Source: Apostichopus japonicus (taxonomy: Eukaryota > Echinodermata > Holothuroidea > Aspidochirotida > Stichopodidae). Taken from it: a DNA stretch of 64,000 bases. The stretch is from assembly GCF_037975245.1 (NCBI RefSeq), contig NC_092573.1, positions 8,212,501-8,276,500 on the forward strand, given 5' to 3'. The notes below the pieces were generated by a model. The model had not been told where the DNA came from. It saw only the letters and a list, made by a program, of their open reading frames with translations, and did not search any database. The number at the start of each line of letters is the position of its first letter. Within the stretch, counting starts at the first letter, position 1. Shown here in pieces: positions 12,560-26,689 of the stretch. Position numbers and translations under genes: made by a program.

Positions 12560-12811
12560 AGTAGATCCTGACCATCCTCTCCATAAGTATTACATCACTC
12601 CACGTTGGTTGTACACCCTACCTCGTATGCGTACTGAACGCTTTAGACATTCGTTTTACCGAGGAGTATAAAGCTTTTGAACTGTCATATAACTAGATGA
12701 TATTTTTATCATATTTTGGTATATATATTTTGCATATTTTTAAGCTGCGAAATCCATTTTATTATATCTTCATTTTATGATTGATATCAATAAATTTTAC
12801 TTACTTACTTA
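12560..12811 (+). mobile_element. 5'-truncated LINE 3' end with TTAC tail
   Basis: An open frame at about 12598-12669 reads YTLPRMRTERFRHSF before a stop, closely resembling the extreme C-terminus of LINE reverse-transcriptase proteins (consensus of the type PRTRTERFRNSF). It is followed by about 140 bp of AT-rich 3' UTR and a (TTAC)n tail at about 12798-12811. This arrangement is typical of a 5'-truncated copy. The clade cannot be set from this fragment. Confidence 0.6.
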
Positions 12812-12885
12812 AACTATAGCCTAGGCCTTGTATGTTTCTCATGTTAGGCTACCGTCACTTTAGATTTATGATTATGAAATCATGA

Positions 12886-13158
12886 TTAACTTTACAATTA
12901 CCCGATGATCGAGCTGCGGAGTTTGACCAGATTATTGACCTTCCTACACCTGCGACTCTGTTAGCTACTTGTCTGAACATTTTGTTGGAAAAACAGGACA
13001 GCAAATGGAATAAAATGCTTAAAATACAACACTACGTGCCGTTCAACTGTGAGGAAATGGGTGACTTCGGAACAAAGTATATAGAGGTCGCTGTACAACA
13101 ATTAAACCCAGAACAGTTTATGTCTATGTACTACTCGACAGAGGCACGAGGATGCTAA
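12886..13158 (+). pseudogene. Unidentified coding-like fragment ending in TAA
   Basis: The frame is open from after a TGA at 12883 to TAA at 13156-13158 (90 codons). It has a balanced, protein-like composition: acidic residues near DDRAAEFDQ, a hydrophobic ATLLATCLNILLEKQ helix, then KIQHYVPFNCEEMGDF and QQLNPEQFMSMYY. There is no suitable start ATG, so it would be a terminal exon or a retrocopy fragment. I do not recognise the family. It lies on the opposite strand to COX5A, beside a LINE fragment. It is more gene-like than chance frames nearby, but unproven. Confidence 0.35.
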
Positions 13159-14123
13159 ACAGCCAGCTATATTTTATGATGGATTCAAACGAGGGATGCC
13201 CTGTTCACCACCCCCCCCCCCCCACCCCAAAAAGTTGGTCCACCTAAACACAGGGGAGGGTAGGCGAATATTGTGTGTGTGAGATTCCCTCTTTGTCTGA
13301 AGTACATACTTCCAATACAATGGTTCCAAATGTTTCAAAGATTCCATTTATTCTGAAGATAATGAGAATCATTCTTCAGTACAGCATTTCTCTTTCCCTT
13401 TAATTGCATTTATAAGCAGAGTATACTTTAAAGCAGCATTTTGCGTTTGGTCGCCGTTTTCTACTTTTTGACATGTCCATCGAGTGTTTTACATATATCA
13501 ATCACATAACAGCAAACTAAGATATCAGCCAAGTTTTTCCCTGCCAACATCGTTAATTTGCGAGTAATTAAGGATATTTGCAGATAATGAGAAAGGTGTC
13601 CACGACACTAAATTCCACATTTAAAATTAATCGCATACAGTTCCCCCAAACCCACTAGTTTGAATTCAACCAATCAGAGATGCAGGTTTAGTCATGAGCC
13701 GTTGCTAAAAATAGATTCAAGCCTTGCGTTGGTACAACCAGGGATCGAGTTGTTATGGAACTCCCTGGTGCAACTGCCATATAGACTGTACACAAATCAA
13801 GCTTGGTGTTGTATTACGTATTGGTCAATGACGTTCGTAGTGTTTAAATATTCATATTATGGGCGAGGTTTATTGGGATCCCAACGGAAAATATCTTGGA
13901 GAAAAACAAAGCTGAAAGTTGCAATTTTTTTTACTTTTATGCCACCATTTGAAGTAAGATTTAAATAGATAAGCTAGTTATGTATATATGTCGTTATGGC
14001 ATAGTGGAGTCAGCGAGGTTGAGAAAAATCATTGAAAAGGACGCAAAATGCTGCTTTAATTCTACATGTCGTAAAAAGAAGCAACCTTGGATTACTACCG
14101 AAATTCTTTTTAAGGGAAAGTCC
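13159..14123. other. AT-rich spacer with C-run and a dispersed-repeat-like segment
   Basis: A C-run lies at about 13209-13225. At about 13660-13790 is a segment with ACCAATCAGAGA and an inverted motif CCAGGGA...TCCCTGG (about 13738-13771). A related GGGAGTT...AACTCCCTG motif appears at about 37447-37480 in the other orientation, suggesting a shared repeat family. No gene recognised. Confidence 0.45.
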
Positions 14124-14352
14124 CCCAAGAAAGAACATGGGGACGAAAATATGAAAAGCAAACTACTGATCCGCTGTCAAATCCACTCTGACTGTGTGAT
14201 CATCGTCAAGTGTGTATCACGATCCCCTTAGAAAGAGCACAGATACTACACACGATCTTAGCCAAAAGGCCAAGAACCGATCTGGATACTTTTATGACAA
14301 TCACCCAAGAAAGAACGATGGCGCGAAAACCAAACGACTGATCCGCTTTCAA
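14124..14352. repeat. Diverged direct repeats flanking the U2-like fragment
   Basis: About 50-57 bp containing CCAAGAAAGAAC and ACTGATCCGCT are present at 14124-14180 and again, diverged, at 14303-14352, with an offset near 175-180 bp. The U2-like segment lies between them, so this may be the residue of a tandem array whose unit carried a U2-like part. Confidence 0.5.
14232..14281 (-). pseudogene. U2 snRNA 5'-end-like fragment
   Basis: Read on the minus strand from 14281, the sequence matches the first ~47 nt of U2 snRNA, including the invariant GGCCTTTTGGCTAAGATC and GTGTAGTATCTGT. I count about six differences from the vertebrate U2 start. After position ~50 the match fades: branch-point pairing region, Sm site and 3' stem-loops are not recognisable. 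It is therefore a truncated U2 pseudogene or a U2-headed retroposon, not a working snRNA gene. Confidence 0.7.
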
Positions 14353-16219
14353 CCACAATCCCCTACAAATATTATACGTTCTTGTTAAGTCTTTCAGATA
14401 TTCCACACAATCTGAAATTATGCATGATTGGAAGTCAAGTTTATTCTATTTACTATATACTTCTTGTTTGTTTGTGACTGCCGAGGAGTGATTAATTAAG
14501 GGTCCTTAGCTGCAATCTGGTGCTATATTTTGCAACTTGAAGTAACTTTATGTTTAAGAATTTTCGGGCTTAGCCTGTCCGATATATATGTTTTTAATTG
14601 AGGGAGATAAAGTTTTTTGTTTGAGTATTTTTTTAACACAAGAAATCGCATCTGGAGGGGGAGAGGGCCACCTTGGGGGCACGATGTTTGGGAGGGCACG
14701 TGCCGAATCCCATGTCAAAGAAGCTCTACCCATATAAATTATTAAATTGTTCATCAAATCTTTAACTGAATAAACCAATCATGAGTGAGAAAGAAACCAT
14801 CACGTGGTCCTAATCTTTGGTTATGTTTTTCTTTGTCTGAACCTACCGGCTGGGCCTAAACTAGAGGTAAACAATAGTTGCATCATGTAAAATGAAAAAA
14901 AAAATGATGAAAAGAAATTATCCGATTGAAAACTTGCAAAAATGCTCAATATATGTAAATAAACTGAAATGATAGTCTAAAAGACGTTTGAATGAAGGAA
15001 TAATATGCCTTTACGCGCACCTTAAAACAGGCTCTGATTATAAAAGAGCCGCCTAACATAATTTGAAACTCATCTTTAATTTCTGCGGAAACATTGCGTT
15101 CAGGGCCGCGTTTCGTCGTACAAAAAAAAGATGTGACTCTTTAAACTTCTGTTAAATTACACTAACAATTGTTAGCCCTTTGTACACAATTCTTTTCGAA
15201 ACATCTTTCTGTCTCGAGTTGGCTGCTTCAGTCATCTCCGAGGGAGCAGAGTGTCATGACCTTTACCCTCCCGTGGATCCCTCTCAAGCTTCCCATCGTA
15301 CCTCTCTCCTCTCTAAATATTCCCATTCTCTGCCCTCTCCCTTGATCTAACCGACTGATTAAACTATACTAGCATCATGAAAAGTTCCCGTCTTCAACCA
15401 AACCAGTATCTGTAGGCCTACTTTCAAATCAAATATGGATGCATGGATGCATGCATGCATGAGCACCTCCGCTATAAAGAACCGACATAGTGGACAGATG
15501 CCTCTGGGGCGCCTCGTGGGGCAATAAGTAAAGGAAGTCACATGGTACAGTATGCTTGGGCGCCTCCTGCGCAGTCATCGAATTTTGTACTTTTAAAACA
15601 TATATATTGTTACAATCAGAGCAATGAAGCAGATCAAAATAATGTCCAAGTTGAGCGAAATTTTCTCCAATATGTATCTTTTTCGTTTGCCATCATTTGT
15701 GGAACTTTCTTATGAAAATACTCGACATCTAGCTGGTTAACAAAAACAATAACTCAAAGAGAATTCGGGTTACCTACCTCATTACATTGAGATAGTACGT
15801 CAACGGTGTGTGCACCTGTCGCTTGTTTAATCTTATATCTATTTGTTTTTAATAGATATTTTTAGTTTCAGGCTTGATCGAATATTAATAGAGAAATTGT
15901 ACGGCCTGACATTTATTACCACCCTGGGGGGGGGGGGTTGTCTAAAACATTCCTTTGTTTTTGTCAAGAGGGAAAAAGGGGAGTGGGCGGAGAACGAGTC
16001 CATTAATCACCATTGACCCCAGGGTCCATAATCTAGGAAGACCCAAATTGTGAAGGCAAAAAGGGGTAAAACTGACCTATTAATGTCAAATAATAAATAT
16101 GTTAATGATTTGTTTTGTCTTCTCTCCTAACAGGGTTCATCAAATTATCGATCAATAGAAACAATGAATATGTCTGGCCCAGGGCCATTATCAACAAATA
16201 CAAATTAAACAAATACAAA
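14353..16219. other. Gene-poor spacer
   Basis: Unique AT-rich DNA. Notable only for a short ATGGATGCATGCATGCATG tract at about 15434-15460, G-rich patches at about 14653-14700 resembling dispersed-repeat fragments, and a G-run at about 15927-15937. No gene or RNA recognised. Confidence 0.5.
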
Positions 16220-16705
16220 TTAAGTAGAACTTTCTACTTTCTTGGCAAAGTGGAAAGGCGCTTGCCTTCCCGGGTAATATATTACATTGTTTAGTCTATC
16301 GTAATCTGAATGACAATTGCTTTCTAATGTTTCGATTGACATCATTGATAGTCCTAGAAAGTATGACGTAACCGCATCTTTGTAAAGGACGCATGTAGCT
16401 TCCCCGATTCCCATATGTTCAAAAGGATGAAAAAAGAAGATACAAGCGAATTGACCAAAAGGTGAATAATACTCCGAAAAATAGCCGCCTAGATATTTAA
16501 TTTCCGGTTTGAAGTTTCCAACGGAGTTTGTAGCTAATTTTGTTCTATTTCCGCTCCATACCTTCGACGTAATTTTTGATCGAAAGTCAAGCAGCTTTGT
16601 AAAAGACGACTTAAAATTATTTAACAACAATTCTACATATACCGTTCTCGAGTCGATTTCTTCATGGACTTGTGATGTAAATATTTCCATGTGACAGGTG
16701 CACAA
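16220..16705 (-). CDS. Uncharacterised 161-codon open reading frame (weak candidate)
   Basis: A continuous ATG-to-stop frame on the minus strand, long for this AT-rich DNA and not built of simple repeat. The product mixes hydrophobic and polar residues and is rich in aromatic residues in its middle (KYLGGYFSEYYSPFGQFACI), with no signal peptide, clear membrane helix or motif I recognise. A second in-frame ATG lies five codons downstream. No splice context or homologue can be shown, so this may be chance, a lineage-specific gene or an exon fragment. Confidence 0.2.
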   Translation of the reverse strand: MCTCHMEIFTSQVHEEIDSRTVYVELLLNNFKSSFTKLLDFRSKITSKVWSGNRTKLATNSVGNFKPEIKYLGGYFSEYYSPFGQFACIFFFHPFEHMGIGEATCVLYKDAVTSYFLGLSMMSIETLESNCHSDYDRLNNVIYYPGRQAPFHFAKKVESST

Positions 16706-16928
16706 ATGCCCTTTTCAAGGCAACATATGTCACGTGGCTGATAAAGAAATACAATGACAATACTGTCAGACTTTAATCAAGGAAATAAAAAGATTTAAAC
16801 TTTAAAATAAAGAGGAATGTAGCTTATACATCGCGGAAAGTAACAAACAAATTATTGTTCTGCCATGCATGCCGTGGTGTGAGCCTGTGATAGAGTAATG
16901 CGTAAATACCACATATTTAGTTCATCAA

Positions 16929-17068
16929 TACATATACATATACATATACATATATATATATATATATAGCCTATATATATAGCCTATATATATAGCCTAT
17001 ATATATATAGCCTATATATATAGCCTATATATATATAGCCTATATATATATAGCCTATATATATATAT
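16929..17068. repeat. TATATATAGCC minisatellite
   Basis: Tandem units of TATATATAGCC(TA), 13-17 bp long, repeat about seven times after a short ACATAT run. The unit differs from the pure (TA)n array that starts 125 bp downstream. Confidence 0.85.
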
Positions 17069-17191
17069 GCATGAGTGAATAAGTATGAGTTCAAGGTTGC
17101 GAAGATGCAGATTTTCCCGAAACTTCTTTATTCATTTTAAATTTCTTTTTACTTAGCCCGTACTTCAAAATTGGAATAAAGATCGTGACTG

Positions 17192-17384
<193 letters not shown>

Positions 17385-18261
17385 ACGCGACTCAAGGAAA
17401 GCTGGGTCGTATAGGTGCAAGTGGAGGCTAAGTTGAGGCAAAAACAGTACTCCTTTTATCCTCTTTGAACATCATCTATGTTATGTTCGACTTAATTAAA
17501 AATGTGATTGTATGTACGTAAGCAGAGAACTTGATTGACTTGTGTTTTCAGGCTGGTATAATCATCTCGTATGCGACCCAATTACGTGAATTCAGTTCAG
17601 TGAAGTTTAAAGTGGAACCATCTTTTAGAATTATTTAGGTCATTCATTTGACGAAGTCAAAAGCCTATTATTGTCAATCGCTTATAACAACCAACCAATT
17701 ATCTTGGTCTGGAATATCTTGAAGTTTTTGAGTTAAAAGAATTTAACGATAAATCACTTTTTTAGATTTCTAAAGTCTTTATTTGTTAAAATTGTTTGAA
17801 AAATTGCGTACTAAAAGTGGGTTATATTCCGTCAGTGATCACTGTGCACACAGTTTGTTGTCACATGTCACTTTCCCCTCGTAAATGTTTCTCTTTAAGA
17901 TTTCTTCTTATGATTTTCATCACGAGGCTACCCTCCTCCGTACAATAATAAAGAGAGAGAGAGGCCTGAGAGAGAGAGGCAGAGAAAAACACCCTAATGA
18001 GTCGAAGTTTACCTTTCGTCACATCCATCCATCAAGTTTTATTTACTCAGTGTGAAACAGACTTTCGTTTGTTGTCTTCTTCCATTAGCTCGCGGACTAA
18101 GTTTGCACGTTTTTTTTTGGCCTTTTGTTTATTAATTGCAATTGTATCATAACTTAATCAAAAACACATGCTCTAAGAGGGTTACTATACGTATATGTTA
18201 TATGGTGTTATATATTACTTGGCTGTTAGCGAAACCGTAAGGCATTGAAACCTGACGGATA
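17385..18261. other. Spacer without recognised gene
   Basis: Unique sequence with a short GAGAGA tract at about 17953-17985. Nothing else stands out. Confidence 0.5.
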
Positions 18262-18512
18262 TAAGGAGTGTTTGCTCAGTGGTTAACGTCGGTGCCTTCC
18301 AATCATAAGGTCCCGAGTTCGAGTCAACTCCAAGATTAATGTTTGTCGTTCAGTTACAGAGTTGTTGTCAATTGACAATTCATAATTATGGACGTTAAAT
18401 ATGAATCTTAGAGACTGACTTCGGTCAGCTTGCGGCTTTGATATGCCAATGATGGCTTCTTCGCGAGTTCCTGCTTGCAGGAGGATCTAAAATACATACA
18501 TACATATTTCAC
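18262..18512 (+). mobile_element. tRNA-derived SINE
   Basis: A pol III type 2 promoter is visible: A box TTTGCTCAGTGG (18271-18282) and B box GAGTTCGAGTC (18315-18325), 33 bp apart as in a tRNA. About 150 bp of non-tRNA body follows, then a (CATA)n tail at about 18493-18508. The head does not fold into a full tRNA with paired acceptor arms, so this is a SINE, not a tRNA gene. Target duplications were not resolved. Confidence 0.7.
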
Positions 18513-19526
18513 ATTTTGTATTGTAATATCCATTCATTGCAATGATATTTCAATGACTTTATATACAGACGGATGGATATATGGAGGTATACCCTATAAC
18601 CCATCCTATCTCCAAAACGGAAAACAAAGGGGGAAGTAAATGAATGAATGAACGAAACGATGAAATAATTCTTGATTAAATAAAGTACACTTGAATGTGA
18701 GTTGATATATATATATTTTTTTTTATAATAATGGACACACGACCAATTGCGCTTGAACATATCGCACTATATATACTTTGAGTGCGAGGTTTGGTCCCTT
18801 CATGCATTGCGCTCACAGCCACATGAACAAAATGTCACAACACACCACCTTTAAGTATCTTACTTACAAAATCGAATTAGAATGAATATCGTCACGAACG
18901 GGCAGGCTGAACAAAGGTGAAATATTAAACCTATATGTGACCGATTTCTAATGGCCTTCATTTCAAGGATAATGCGGTCATTCCAATGCTCTTACAAATG
19001 TTTCGATAATATTCGACGATTAGGCCTAGAGTTACCTTTCTCCTTTCTAATTGCTCCTTCGTATTATTTATTCAAGGTTGGAATAGCCATGACATAGATT
19101 GCATAACATCCACGCGTCTTTATAATAGCTCTGGGATCTGGGTGAGTCCTTTATACTAAATAAGAAATCAGATTTAAAACCAAACAAAAGTTAACCGTCA
19201 ATTTCCTGTAAGTTGCGTTTCTCACAATGGCACAGATAAATTTAAGTGACCTGTTTTCTCTATATATGATTTGAATTGACCGAGTTACACTTTACATCAA
19301 TCCAAGTTACAAATGCGGTCATAAGGTTGTATTGTAAGTGAAGCTTTCACAATCGTCCAAAGAATATACGATTTTTTATTGCTAACGAGGTTGATGAACA
19401 CTCCATAATGATGCATATTGCTGACCACTGCTTGCATTCATTTTATGTGTCTTGCTTTTATAACCTCATCAAGGAGATTCCCCTGAGAACTGTTATACCC
19501 TCCCCCCCCCGGCCCACATACAAATA
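18513..19526. other. Spacer without recognised gene
   Basis: Unique AT-rich DNA; a short C-run at about 19502-19510 lies just before an ATT/AAT array. No gene seen. Confidence 0.5.
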
Positions 19527-19684
19527 TAATACTACTACTAATAATAATACTAGCAATAATAATAATAATAAGAATTATTATTATTATTATTATAATTATT
19601 ATTATTATTATTATAATTATAATAATTATAATTATTATTATTATAATATTAATTATAATAATATAATAATTATTATTATTATAA
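19527..19684. repeat. (AAT)n-(ATT)n inverted microsatellite
   Basis: AAT/ACT triplets at 19527-19572 switch to ATT triplets from about 19574, then to mixed ATT/TAA. The two halves are reverse complementary and can form hairpins. Confidence 0.85.
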
Positions 19685-22600
19685 TGCAGAATATGAAATC
19701 AAAACCACATCCTATATTAAATAAGGATAAAGGCTTCAATTGTAGCGTTCATGGTTGTAGCTATGATTACTATACTTATATGTGTTTTATCCCATCTCCC
19801 TACATGTAATTTATACGGAGATGAGATATTGTACTTCTCATCCCCCCCCCCCCCCCCCGCACCACATCAGAAATGTGAGGATGTGAACGTGTATGAGTTT
19901 GTGTGAGTGTGCTAAAAATGTGTCGCGAACTCCTCCTATAGACCGTAAGTCCGATCATGTTCGAACCTGGTGGCTACGTGATTGATGAATAGGTCCGAGG
20001 TCAAAGGTCAAGAAACTTAAAAATAGTTTTAGCCATTTTCATTTTCTTTACAATATTTAGATCATCAAAAAAATTTCAAGTATAAATTCGACAAAAAAAA
20101 ATTATAGTAGGAAATAAAAGCATACGCAAATTGCGATCCTCGTCCTGGAGTGTGGTAGCTTTTAGCTAATCAAAATACTTTATAGATTCGGTCAATCATA
20201 TTTCGAGTTATAGAGGAAAGATATTGAGAATGGATTTTCAAATAACATAATGGAATATTTTCCTCTTAAAAATATGTGTTCAAATTTGTCTACCACCGGA
20301 ATATCCCATTAAATTCATGACGTCATACGAATGGCATTATCTCGGTCCCGGCTTCACTTATAGTAAGCAATTGACACGTGCATATATTTGTAGTATCAAT
20401 TTGGGAAAGTATTTGCCATATCAATCATATCCCATGCTTTACAGGAGTTGTGGAAATATTTAGAATGAAAGTAGGAAAGGGATCTTCCTCGTGATGTCCA
20501 ACAACATCTGAATCTCGCAATCTTTCTTAGCATAAGATCAACAGAAGAGCGAGAGAGAGAGTGAGTTAAAATAAGAAATATACAACGATGGAGAAAGAGT
20601 TTTTCAATACCGAATCGAGAGAAAGATTCGAGCATTTGAATGCAGAAAACTAGCAGCGCATTATGCAGAATATATATCTGTTTAGCATAAAAAAAAAAAA
20701 AAACCCGGAAAGATTTTCAAGAAATTTGAACTGAGAAAAGAGGCACCAACTTGAAATAAATAAATAAAATCACTCTTGCGTTTCACTTAAAACTTTCTCC
20801 CCAAAGTTATGATCGCCTTGTATTTTGATAACATGTCTTTCATGGGAATTGGGAAAATTATTTTATTACTGATGATAATAATAACGTTGTTCACTTATTT
20901 ATTAATTTATTATTAAGTATGACTGATCTATGCCAAAGAATGATATTTGCCTGCTACACTTTCAAAGTAATATTCAAACACATTTATAATACATAAAGGC
21001 AATTAAGAAGCACTTTTTAGTCCATTTTTAGAATGCAGTCATTCAACCAAATTGTTTCCAACTCACAAGTCAAAAAATGACAAAAAGACAGAAACGAAAG
21101 AAAAAGAAGATATATATATTTGTCAAAATAAGGATGGCATTGCGTGCAATATTCCTTTTTTATCAAAGAATATAGCACTCGTTTTGACACCTTCAAATAG
21201 TAGAACTTTTCTCACTTTTTTTTTTTCTTCTGAAAGACAATTTACTAGCTTTCATATAGATCTGTAAAATATTGAGGACGAGGTTTTTCTTTTGTTATCA
21301 TTTTGTTTATGTTTACACTAAACACAGGAAGTTTATGCTTGAAAACAGCTGGCCTTGATAACAATGTCACACTACTCGTCAACCAAATATGTTCGAGCAG
21401 AAAAAAACGTTGTTACGTTTGGCACGTAAGTATGATTAACTTTAGATGGAAATGTAGGACATATTTCATACACATAATAATATATGCAGGAAATGAAATT
21501 TATTTATTAGGATAAATATCGATAGATATCGGAAGTGCACCAAATTGAATGGATCCATAAACTTTGAACATTAATTGAAAACAAGTTTATTTACCAGACA
21601 TGAGACAAGGAAAGGTACTGCATTGTTTTGCTGAGCTCATACATAATTTATCGCATGAAAATTGTTTTGCAAATAAATTCAAATTAAAAACATACTTTAT
21701 GTGAAGTGCTTTTTAAGTTTTTCACAATCATGTGCCAAATACATTCAAATGCAAACTTGTACTAATACAAGAAACTTTCACGTATATAGGCCTTCCTCAT
21801 TAAAGTTTTTCACCTAAACTTTTTCTGTTTTTATGGATTCCTCTCTAAGATAATGTAATTAAACTTATTCAAAAAAGAATCAATGATTTTTAAGTTTTAA
21901 AGTAAAATGATCGACATGTTTATCGTAAAATTGCTTTCCGGTTGAGACTACACTCTTTAACTTATATAGTTATCTTTACATGTGATTGCTCCACCACCGT
22001 TCCATTTTCCCTCGTTACTTCAGGCGTATACTTAGAACTCGCAAATATAAATATTTCTAGCATCAGAGTAAGGCTATTGGAAGGAATAATTATTCTACGT
22101 ATATCTGGTTTTAAGTTGAGTATAGATAGACAAGTTCAATTCCACATTGCAAATGTATAATACTCAACAATACACGCAGGTCCGTAAACTGCACGTGAAA
22201 AACAGTAAAAACATAAAAGAAACTATTCGCTAAACGTATGTAACAGTATTGTAAAAGAACTTGACCAAACGGAACCGCTGTATTTATCGGAAAGTTTAAC
22301 CTCTTTTGCTTAATGTTTTGAATAGTTTCGATTCTTCCATGTCTTATGAAAATGAGTGGCACGCGGTATATGTGCCTATCACTGAGTATCAGTTCCTGAC
22401 GCAAGGAACATACAATTGTATTTTAGCTGGGATGTAGGTTAATTTTTCAATGAGATGCAACTATCTAACTAATAATAAGACCCAGATCAGTAAAGTGCAC
22501 GGGGGTTGGGGTTGTAGGGTTACCCATACAGACTGATATACCCTCCCCCCCCCCCACCTCCCATTCGTCAGCACTGCCACAATAGTGTAACTAACCAACA

Positions 22601-25105
22601 TCTCTGTATAGCCTTTGTGTTCGAAACACTGGGTGTCCCTATATACTTCAGAGAAGTCCTTTAATCTCCCTTTCTCTCTCCAAAAGTAGCAGATAATTTT
22701 CGCCGAATGCCTCATTAGTTATGCATAATGATTTGCCTTGTCGATTGGTTTTAAATATAGCTCAACATATACATCATTGCCTAACTCGACGAAGGAGGAG
22801 TAATGTATGACATTAATTAAAGCAAATGCATGTGCTTCCCCCGCAACCTTTATCGTTTGTCATATATAAAGAGTAAACCATTCATCGTTGCACTGTTGTG
22901 TTTCTAGACGAAATTTTCAGGCGAAATGATGCCAAGATTAGATTGCAAATGTACTAAAGTGTTTTGATTATGAAATACGTAGAACATCGGATACAGGTAA
23001 ATTGTCAACAACACCGGATTTTCCAGTAATAATTAATGCTAATTTCTTTCATTTTAAATAAAGAACCCTTTTCCTTTCTTTTTTTTCGTGTAGCAATATA
23101 TACAACACCATCCTGTTGCATAACTGACCTTCTTGATGTAAGCATTTTCAGTTCATAATCATTGTGTGTACACATCAAATCTCTTATGCCGTACTACACC
23201 AGAAAGAAACGAAGATATAAAGGTTGTCGCGATCAGAAATTTGCCATGCATCTGTTACAAACACTTACAAAATAACTGTTAGTATATATCTTACCTTTGT
23301 AAATAGATACGAGGTCAGTACCTGATATGGCTTGTGTTTTTGTACTTTTCATGTCTAATGAAAAATAAATGGTAATTATCCGTGCTCAGAAAATGTGAAT
23401 AGCACTTATAGTTTCAAACGACGTAACGAACAAATTCACTTATGATATAAACAATACGCCCAAAAACGGCAAATCAACTTTATAATCTGCACGACTTTTA
23501 GCTGAGCATGAAGAATCAATAGTTTCAATGAAATAGATAAAAGGGGAACGTTTTAAGCATTTTTTTTACATAAACAAGTTTGTCTAGAGTCGAGATTAGA
23601 AAAAATATCAATTCGAAATGCTAAATTTTGAGAATATCTTTATTCCGCTAACAGTATTGTCAGAAGAATCACCACACAGCATGTTAATAATTGTAGTATT
23701 CAAACGTTCCATATGAAATATTATTTTCAACAACTAAATTTTTATCAAACTCTAGGCAACTTTCACTCGTTTGTACTGTTTCTAGTTATCTTTGCCATTT
23801 TAATTAATATTGATGAATTATCATAAGTACTGACATAAAGACAAGCTTCCATTTGGTTTCAGTCAACTATACATAAACAACATAGTTTATTACACCAGTT
23901 TTTAAATGCAACAAAATCACGTATCACCCAATACTCTCATATACACTGTCATTGCACTTGAACAGAACACTAGTTTACTATCCTATCACACAATCTCTGT
24001 AGCACATAGAGTAATGACCTTATCCTACACCTTATTAATACCCATCCACTTCAGATGGGCTATATATTCTTCAATAACCAATGCAATTTAACTCTCTCGT
24101 TACGTGTTCCTGGCTTTTCTATTAGGTTCTATAAACACTTGCTTTAACTCGACGATTCCTATATAGTCGTATATTCCGTTTTTCTCGTCCCCCCCCCCCC
24201 CCGTTTTGTTCTAGATCTTCTAAAGATAACCATCAGTGATGGGTTTCTTGGGGGAAAGATGCAAAGATAAGACAATAGAAGATGGGTAATTTGTTGTTTC
24301 CCTCATTATCCGATCTATACAGACACTGCATAATTTCTATATAGCCACAAGTCACTGATGGAAGAATTACTGCAGTGAAAGTAACCAGTGTCATTTGCAG
24401 TATTATTTTTTTCCGTGATCAAATACGTTTAATAACTTGCAGTGTATTTATTCACAGTTTGTTGCATTAAGTTCAGATCATTTCAGATGCTCAAAACATC
24501 TGTAAAATGACACCAGAGAGAGAGGGGGGGGGGGAGATGGGAGGGGTGCAAACATTTTGAAAGTGCAAAAGGAACCTGTGTGAAGTGCAGATCACTGGCA
24601 TGTTCAGGGGGCAGAGGGTATTCAGTTTAATTTACTAATAGGCTGGAATGTAATTTAAATGCCAGTCACTGAAAACTTCATCTTTGCTTTTCACATGTGA
24701 TATGAATAATGTAAAACTTGTCTGCACTACGAAATTCATTACGGGCAGAATCATTCAGTGATTTCTGGCGAAATGAACTTGTAACAGTTAAAGAAATGTC
24801 TAATTACTTTCATATTTGATATAATTAATGAAATATATAGGATATGAGAGTGAGAAATATCTACCTTAATCCGTTTACAATTATATAGCCAACTGTTTAT
24901 GTATTGATGGTTTCATTATGCTGAAATCACAGACGAATATTATAACCTTCACGAAAATCTCCTAAAGCTTGAGTTCACACGCGGTTGTTTACGTCATCGA
25001 GGCGATTAGTATAAATGTAACATGATATAGTCGAACGTATTGTCATACAGACGTCCTTGTTACCAGCTTTCAGGATAGTCAATGCCAATGCATTGCGCAA
25101 GAAAA
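19685..25105. other. Long gene-poor AT-rich region
   Basis: Homopolymer runs stand out: C at about 19842-19858, 22543-22555 and 24189-24202, A at about 20690-20703, G at about 24525-24534. A GAGAGA tract lies at about 20547-20561. Short open frames are scattered on both strands, none with a recognisable motif. I see no gene, RNA or complete transposon. Confidence 0.5.
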
Positions 25106-26339
<1,234 letters not shown>

Positions 26340-26580
26340 GAGAAATTAATGCCTATATATGAATGTTGATGTTGTTATTGGAGGGGACTTTCATTTTGTG
26401 TTTAATATCAGCTTCGATTAATAGGTATAGCTTGCCTCAAACAAACTTCAGAGCTAGGTCTCAGTGTTTTGGAATGGATGGAATCTTTAAATCTAAACAT
26501 TTATCAGATGTTTGGCGTGAACGAATCCATCTTACTTTGCTCTTTACGTGGAGCTTTAACATTAATACTGGTATTTAGAC
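26340..26580 (+). mobile_element. L1/Tx1-type LINE endonuclease remnant (frameshifted)
   Basis: One frame reads VVIGGDFHFVF, matching the GGDFN core of APE-type endonucleases in L1-clade LINEs. A second frame, about 100 bp on, reads KHLSDVWRERIHLTLLFTW, matching the downstream L-DVWR...FTW block of the same domain. The two parts lie in different frames with stops between them, so the copy is dead. No reverse-transcriptase domain follows. Confidence 0.65.
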
Positions 26581-26689
26581 ATGATATTTTTCCCAGTGTC
26601 AATATGGTGCTTTTTGAACTCTGTTTCAAATTGTCCTTCTTCCCCTAATATCCCGACGGAAACCGACTGCCTCACCTTAGACTATAAGC

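Noticed and set aside
12616-12650. Minus-strand MSKAFSTHTR followed by GT as COX5A exon 1
   Set aside because: The splice phase does not match the downstream acceptor, and the same DNA reads on the plus strand as a LINE C-terminus.
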